Below are positions 60,805 to 64,000 of a DNA stretch of 64,000 nt, one piece after another. The stretch is from Nemania diffusa. Taxonomy: Eukaryota; Ascomycota; Sordariomycetes; Xylariales; Xylariaceae. The number at the start of each line of letters is the position of its first letter. Position 1 is the first letter of the stretch. A program made the position numbers and the translations under genes. The DNA lies in assembly GCA_038501195.1 (NCBI GenBank), contig JBBPUQ010000001.1, positions 124,001-188,000 on the forward strand, given 5' to 3'. The notes under the pieces are model-generated. The model worked only from the letters and a program-made list of their open reading frames with translations. It had not been told where the DNA came from and ran no database searches.

Positions 60805-61567
60805 CTATGCGGCAGATCTCCGCGCTGCAACCTCCTCCTCCGTGATCTCACGAATCTTATTCACATTCGCCTGCTCGCCCGTGACCATGCCCTTCGCGAC
60901 CTCCGCCAATCTTCCCAGGAGTGTGCGGTCCGTGATAGCGTACGTGGCCGTCGCCATCTTCACTCTAATGACGCCGATGCGAGGGTCGTCCTGCGAGCCG
61001 TCGTGCGTGCCGTCGCCGAGATCGCCCAGCCACGCACGTAGTGTGGGACTGTAATATTTGCGGACGAGGCCGCGGTCCGTCTCGACGCCGGCCGTCCCGG
61101 AGATGGAGGCCCACTGGCCCGAGGCGTCGAGGAAGGCGATGTTGACGTGGGGGTCGCCCTTCAGCTCGTCGGTCTTGTGGGACTCGGTGTTGGTGAAGAA
61201 GAGGTAGTCTACGCCATGGCTCTCCTAGTGCGTGTGCATGTGGTAAGTAGGTAGTTTGGCTCTTTTGGGATGATGATGGCATGGTGGGTAGGATGAGTCA
61301 ATAAAGGGGGTAGGGGGTAGAGTAGATATTGTGAAGGTTGATGATGACGGTTGCCAGCTCACTCACCTCTGCTGTTACAGCCATGCACCGCGACACGAGC
61401 TTTCCTGTGGCCTGGTCGCGCGTGGTCATCATACCGAACTTGCAGGCGTTGACGAACTTGTCCAGGGCTTGGATCTTGTCCTGCGTCGAGACGGTCGTGT
61501 CCTTGTTGGCCTGCGTGTACGGGTCGGCGGGCTTGTCGCCCGTGTCTGTGTTCGTGAAGGTAGACAT
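60805..61567 (-). CDS. Blue-light-inducible BLI-3-like, FMN-binding split-barrel protein
   Basis: Two exons, 61567-61367 and 61224-60805, encode 206 residues; the 142-bp intron restores VTAEESHGVDYLFF. The fold is the pyridoxamine-5'-phosphate-oxidase-like split barrel: KFGMMTTRDQATGKLVSRCM near residue 42, DYLFFTNTESHKTDELKGDPHVNIAFLD in the middle, then GQWASISGTAGVETDR. The family includes Neurospora BLI-3, first found as a blue-light-induced transcript, and bacterial general stress proteins. FMN binding is expected from family knowledge; the substrate is unknown. The N-terminal 30 residues (Asp/Thr-rich) are variable. The pairing with DPH5 is a simple convergent arrangement. Confidence 0.9.
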
Positions 61568-64000
61568 GGTAGTAGTTTGGTTAGGTATGTTGTTGCTCGT
61601 CACTAGATGATGTGGTTCTTTCTTTCCAACTTCAAGTGATACTATCAATCGTATTCCTTCGATGAAACGTGATCTGTAGCTTTTGATATAAGTAGGATAA
61701 AGAGTAAATATCGTCTGCCTATGGTTCTTCCCCAAGTGGCGACCTAGAGACCCCTATATGTCTTATATATGTATATTCCGTCTCCATGTTACATGCGACA
61801 AGCCATGCGTAATAGTCTGGGTGCTGTGACTTCATTAGTAGCATGTTTATCTCCGCATGGCGTCCGCCGTTGGCTCGATTGAGAGTAGGAGATCGATCGT
61901 AGAGCAAGCGAGCCTGTAGTGTTCCATCATGGACGTACTACTCGTCATACGTGTGTTGCAAAACTGTAAGTCTTGCGGTTCTTTGACATGTCATGACGTC
62001 AAACATGCACCCTTTCTGTATAGTGCACCACGCGAGACAAAAGCAATAGAGAATGGATCCCTCACTTCGGCGAATGGGTTTTCGAATATTGACCTTCTAG
62101 CCGATTTCTATTCTTCTGGATTATGGTTAGTAAGTGTAGATATGCGTGGATGGGATAGAGGAAGTTTTGATTCTTACCTATTTACATATACTTAGGTGGT
62201 AGATGATGGTTGACAGATATCTACCTAGATATATGCGTACTTTTATGTGATAGGTCCAGTACTTACATAATTACTCAGCCAATCCTTAGGTACCTAAAGT
62301 ATCTAGAGTTGCTCGCATCTGTCGTATTCCGTACCTGTGATGCGTAGGATGTTATAGAGGTAAAGATGTAGATATGTAGGCAAGTCTACATATGCATGCT
62401 ACCAATTTGAAACATCAGGAATGCTCCCTCCGTTCATGGCCCTGTTCTTATAATGATATACATATACATCTAGGCATGTATGCTGTGCAACATTAGACAG
62501 GTCGTCAAGGTTGCAGGCGGATGGCAGAGAATATTCCCGGGCTGCTCCATGCTCGCACTTTCTGTGTATCTACCTCCCTGAGCCCATGTTCAAGAGTGGG
62601 CGCCCACGTGTACAGTGGCAGTTTGTGTCAAGACCATGTATACTTGTATGTACGTACATCCGTAGTGCGGTGGTTAAACGTGGTGTGCCGAGCAGATTCC
62701 AATAAGGTTTTTAGGTGCATACCCTTGTCGGATGAATTGGCTTTTACATCAATTTCAAACTACCAACCCAAGTACAGGTAGCTACCACCCAGGCCCCTTA
62801 TGTAGGTAGTTACTACTGTAGGTTACGCATAGGTAGTAGGCAAGCTCACACCGGTAGGTTCGTGTGGTTTCCGGGGAGAGCCAATGAATACGATCTGCCT
62901 ACCTACCTAGGAAGGTACCTAGGCTGGTAATCTATCTATAAACCGCTCGACATCAAATGCGCAGTAAGACGTCTAACAATAGTACAAGACAAAACCTTGA
63001 AACCAGAAATAGTGTAGATATAGCCCGTGTAGTACAGCAGTCGTGCAGCAGGAGCACAGCAATGCGGAATACCCATTAAAGGGGGAAGGGAAAGGACTAC
63101 ATAATCACATACGAAATGTCCAACACACTGTCACACAGTCCCGCAAAATACCTGGCTGCGTAGTCCAGCGGCATTCTGACAGTTTCGGTAACTACATCCT
63201 ACCCATACAATCTAGGCCGAGCTCCTCCCAACAGTCGGTAGGCAGGTGCGTAGCTACGGCAAGACAAGGTCTTCTGTACTTGCACCCCACTACCGTACCC
63301 ACCCAAATACCCATCGGTCTACCCATATGTAGATATGTATGTAGGTACTTATGCCAGGTACATAGATGTTGCATGCAACTACCACCGAAGGCAAGTACCT
63401 AATTCATCCACCTCCGTCTCCACCTCCCTCCCGCCCCTCCGCCTATGGCCTGGAATATCCCATCCTATAGTTACCATGTACTAATAGCACCACCACCGGA
63501 ATCCAGACCGGCGGGCTTCACTTCACCAAACAGACAAAAAAATCCAAGACATGTCCTGTCCAGACATCAACTTTCCAGCTTCGACCTGTTGACACCGGCT
63601 TGATGGTCCCCTCATCGCATTCTATTCCTTTGCCGGAAGGATGGATTCCTAGGCATACTTAGGCACACCTAGGCAGAGAGTTGTTCTGTACACGCCTGAG
63701 ACCCATAATTCGTTTCTTCAAATTCCATCTTCTCATCATCTTATCCCGTCCGTCAATCCTATTGCCCGTGTCACCACTTCCTCACCTCACCTCATCGCTT
63801 CTTTGCACGTACCTCCTTACCTTTAACCAACAATTCGGGTTTGGCCTGCAAGTGACATTTATCGATTGATTCACTCCCGATATTCTCTCTCTATCTAGGC
63901 ACGATACGACAATACTTGGGAACTGGCAAATATGCTTACAAGTCGAGACGTCCATTTAAATAAATATCAGTGTCTCGATATCTAACAACTTCCACTAGTA
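61568..64000. other. 2.4-kb gene-free DNA with TACCTA/TAGGTA-rich segments
   Basis: No supportable gene. From about 62160 to 63700 the DNA is dense in TACCTA, TAGGTA, GTACCT and ACCTAGG motifs. The C-rich stretch at 63400-63800 (CACCTCC, CTCACC) looks like a 5' leader, so a plus-strand gene may begin beyond the window. Confidence 0.5.

Overview
The window is nuclear DNA of a filamentous ascomycete (Pezizomycotina, probably a Sordariomycete). The evidence is short GT-AG introns of about 50-140 bp with CTAAC-type branch sites, a PKS-NRPS megasynthase, a Zn2Cys6 regulator, a BLI-3-like protein, and an AT-rich repeat that looks mutated by RIP. Exon borders below were joined by hand from reading frame, splice signals and family conservation. 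No transcripts or searches were available.

Region 1 (1-20.9 kb) is one flank of a secondary-metabolite cluster. It holds the 3' part of a hybrid PKS-NRPS (AT-DH-MT-KR-ACP-C-A-T-R; the KS lies upstream of the window), a DsbA/FrnE-like oxidoreductase, a GNAT acetyltransferase, a Zn2Cys6 transcription factor, an MFS exporter and a cytochrome P450. Membership beyond the synthase is inferred from position.

Region 2 (20.9-38.4 kb) starts with a repeat-scarred spacer and then carries conserved genes: a TFIIIC subunit with a C-terminal zinc finger, the GPI transamidase protease GPI8, a large histidine-phosphatase-fold protein, a histidine-rich CDF zinc transporter, and a mitochondrial carnitine/acylcarnitine-type carrier. 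These genes are richer in GC than Region 1.

Region 3 (38.4-53.8 kb) is a transposon-rich accessory island between housekeeping genes. It contains a 1,936-bp RIP-degraded Fot1/pogo-like element with well-preserved 42-bp TIRs and a TA target duplication, an integral membrane protein with a fungal rhodopsin-like (SAT4) domain, a broken UbiA-type prenyltransferase gene, a GMC oxidoreductase, a 531-bp MITE, and a divergent 12-exon CTP synthase. A second dispersed repeat family sits on both sides of the UbiA and GMC genes.

Region 4 (53.8-64 kb) returns to core genes: ALG1 mannosyltransferase, a UBC7-type E2, the splicing factor SNU23, diphthine synthase DPH5 and a BLI-3-like flavin-binding protein. 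It ends in about 2.4 kb of gene-free DNA rich in TACCTA/TAGGTA motifs.

The points most worth a second look are the CTP synthase paralogue in the accessory island (a possible self-resistance or neofunctionalised copy), the decaying UbiA/GMC/SAT4 group that may be the remnant of a cluster, and the PKS-NRPS whose release domain keeps the Tyr/Lys pair needed for reductive release.
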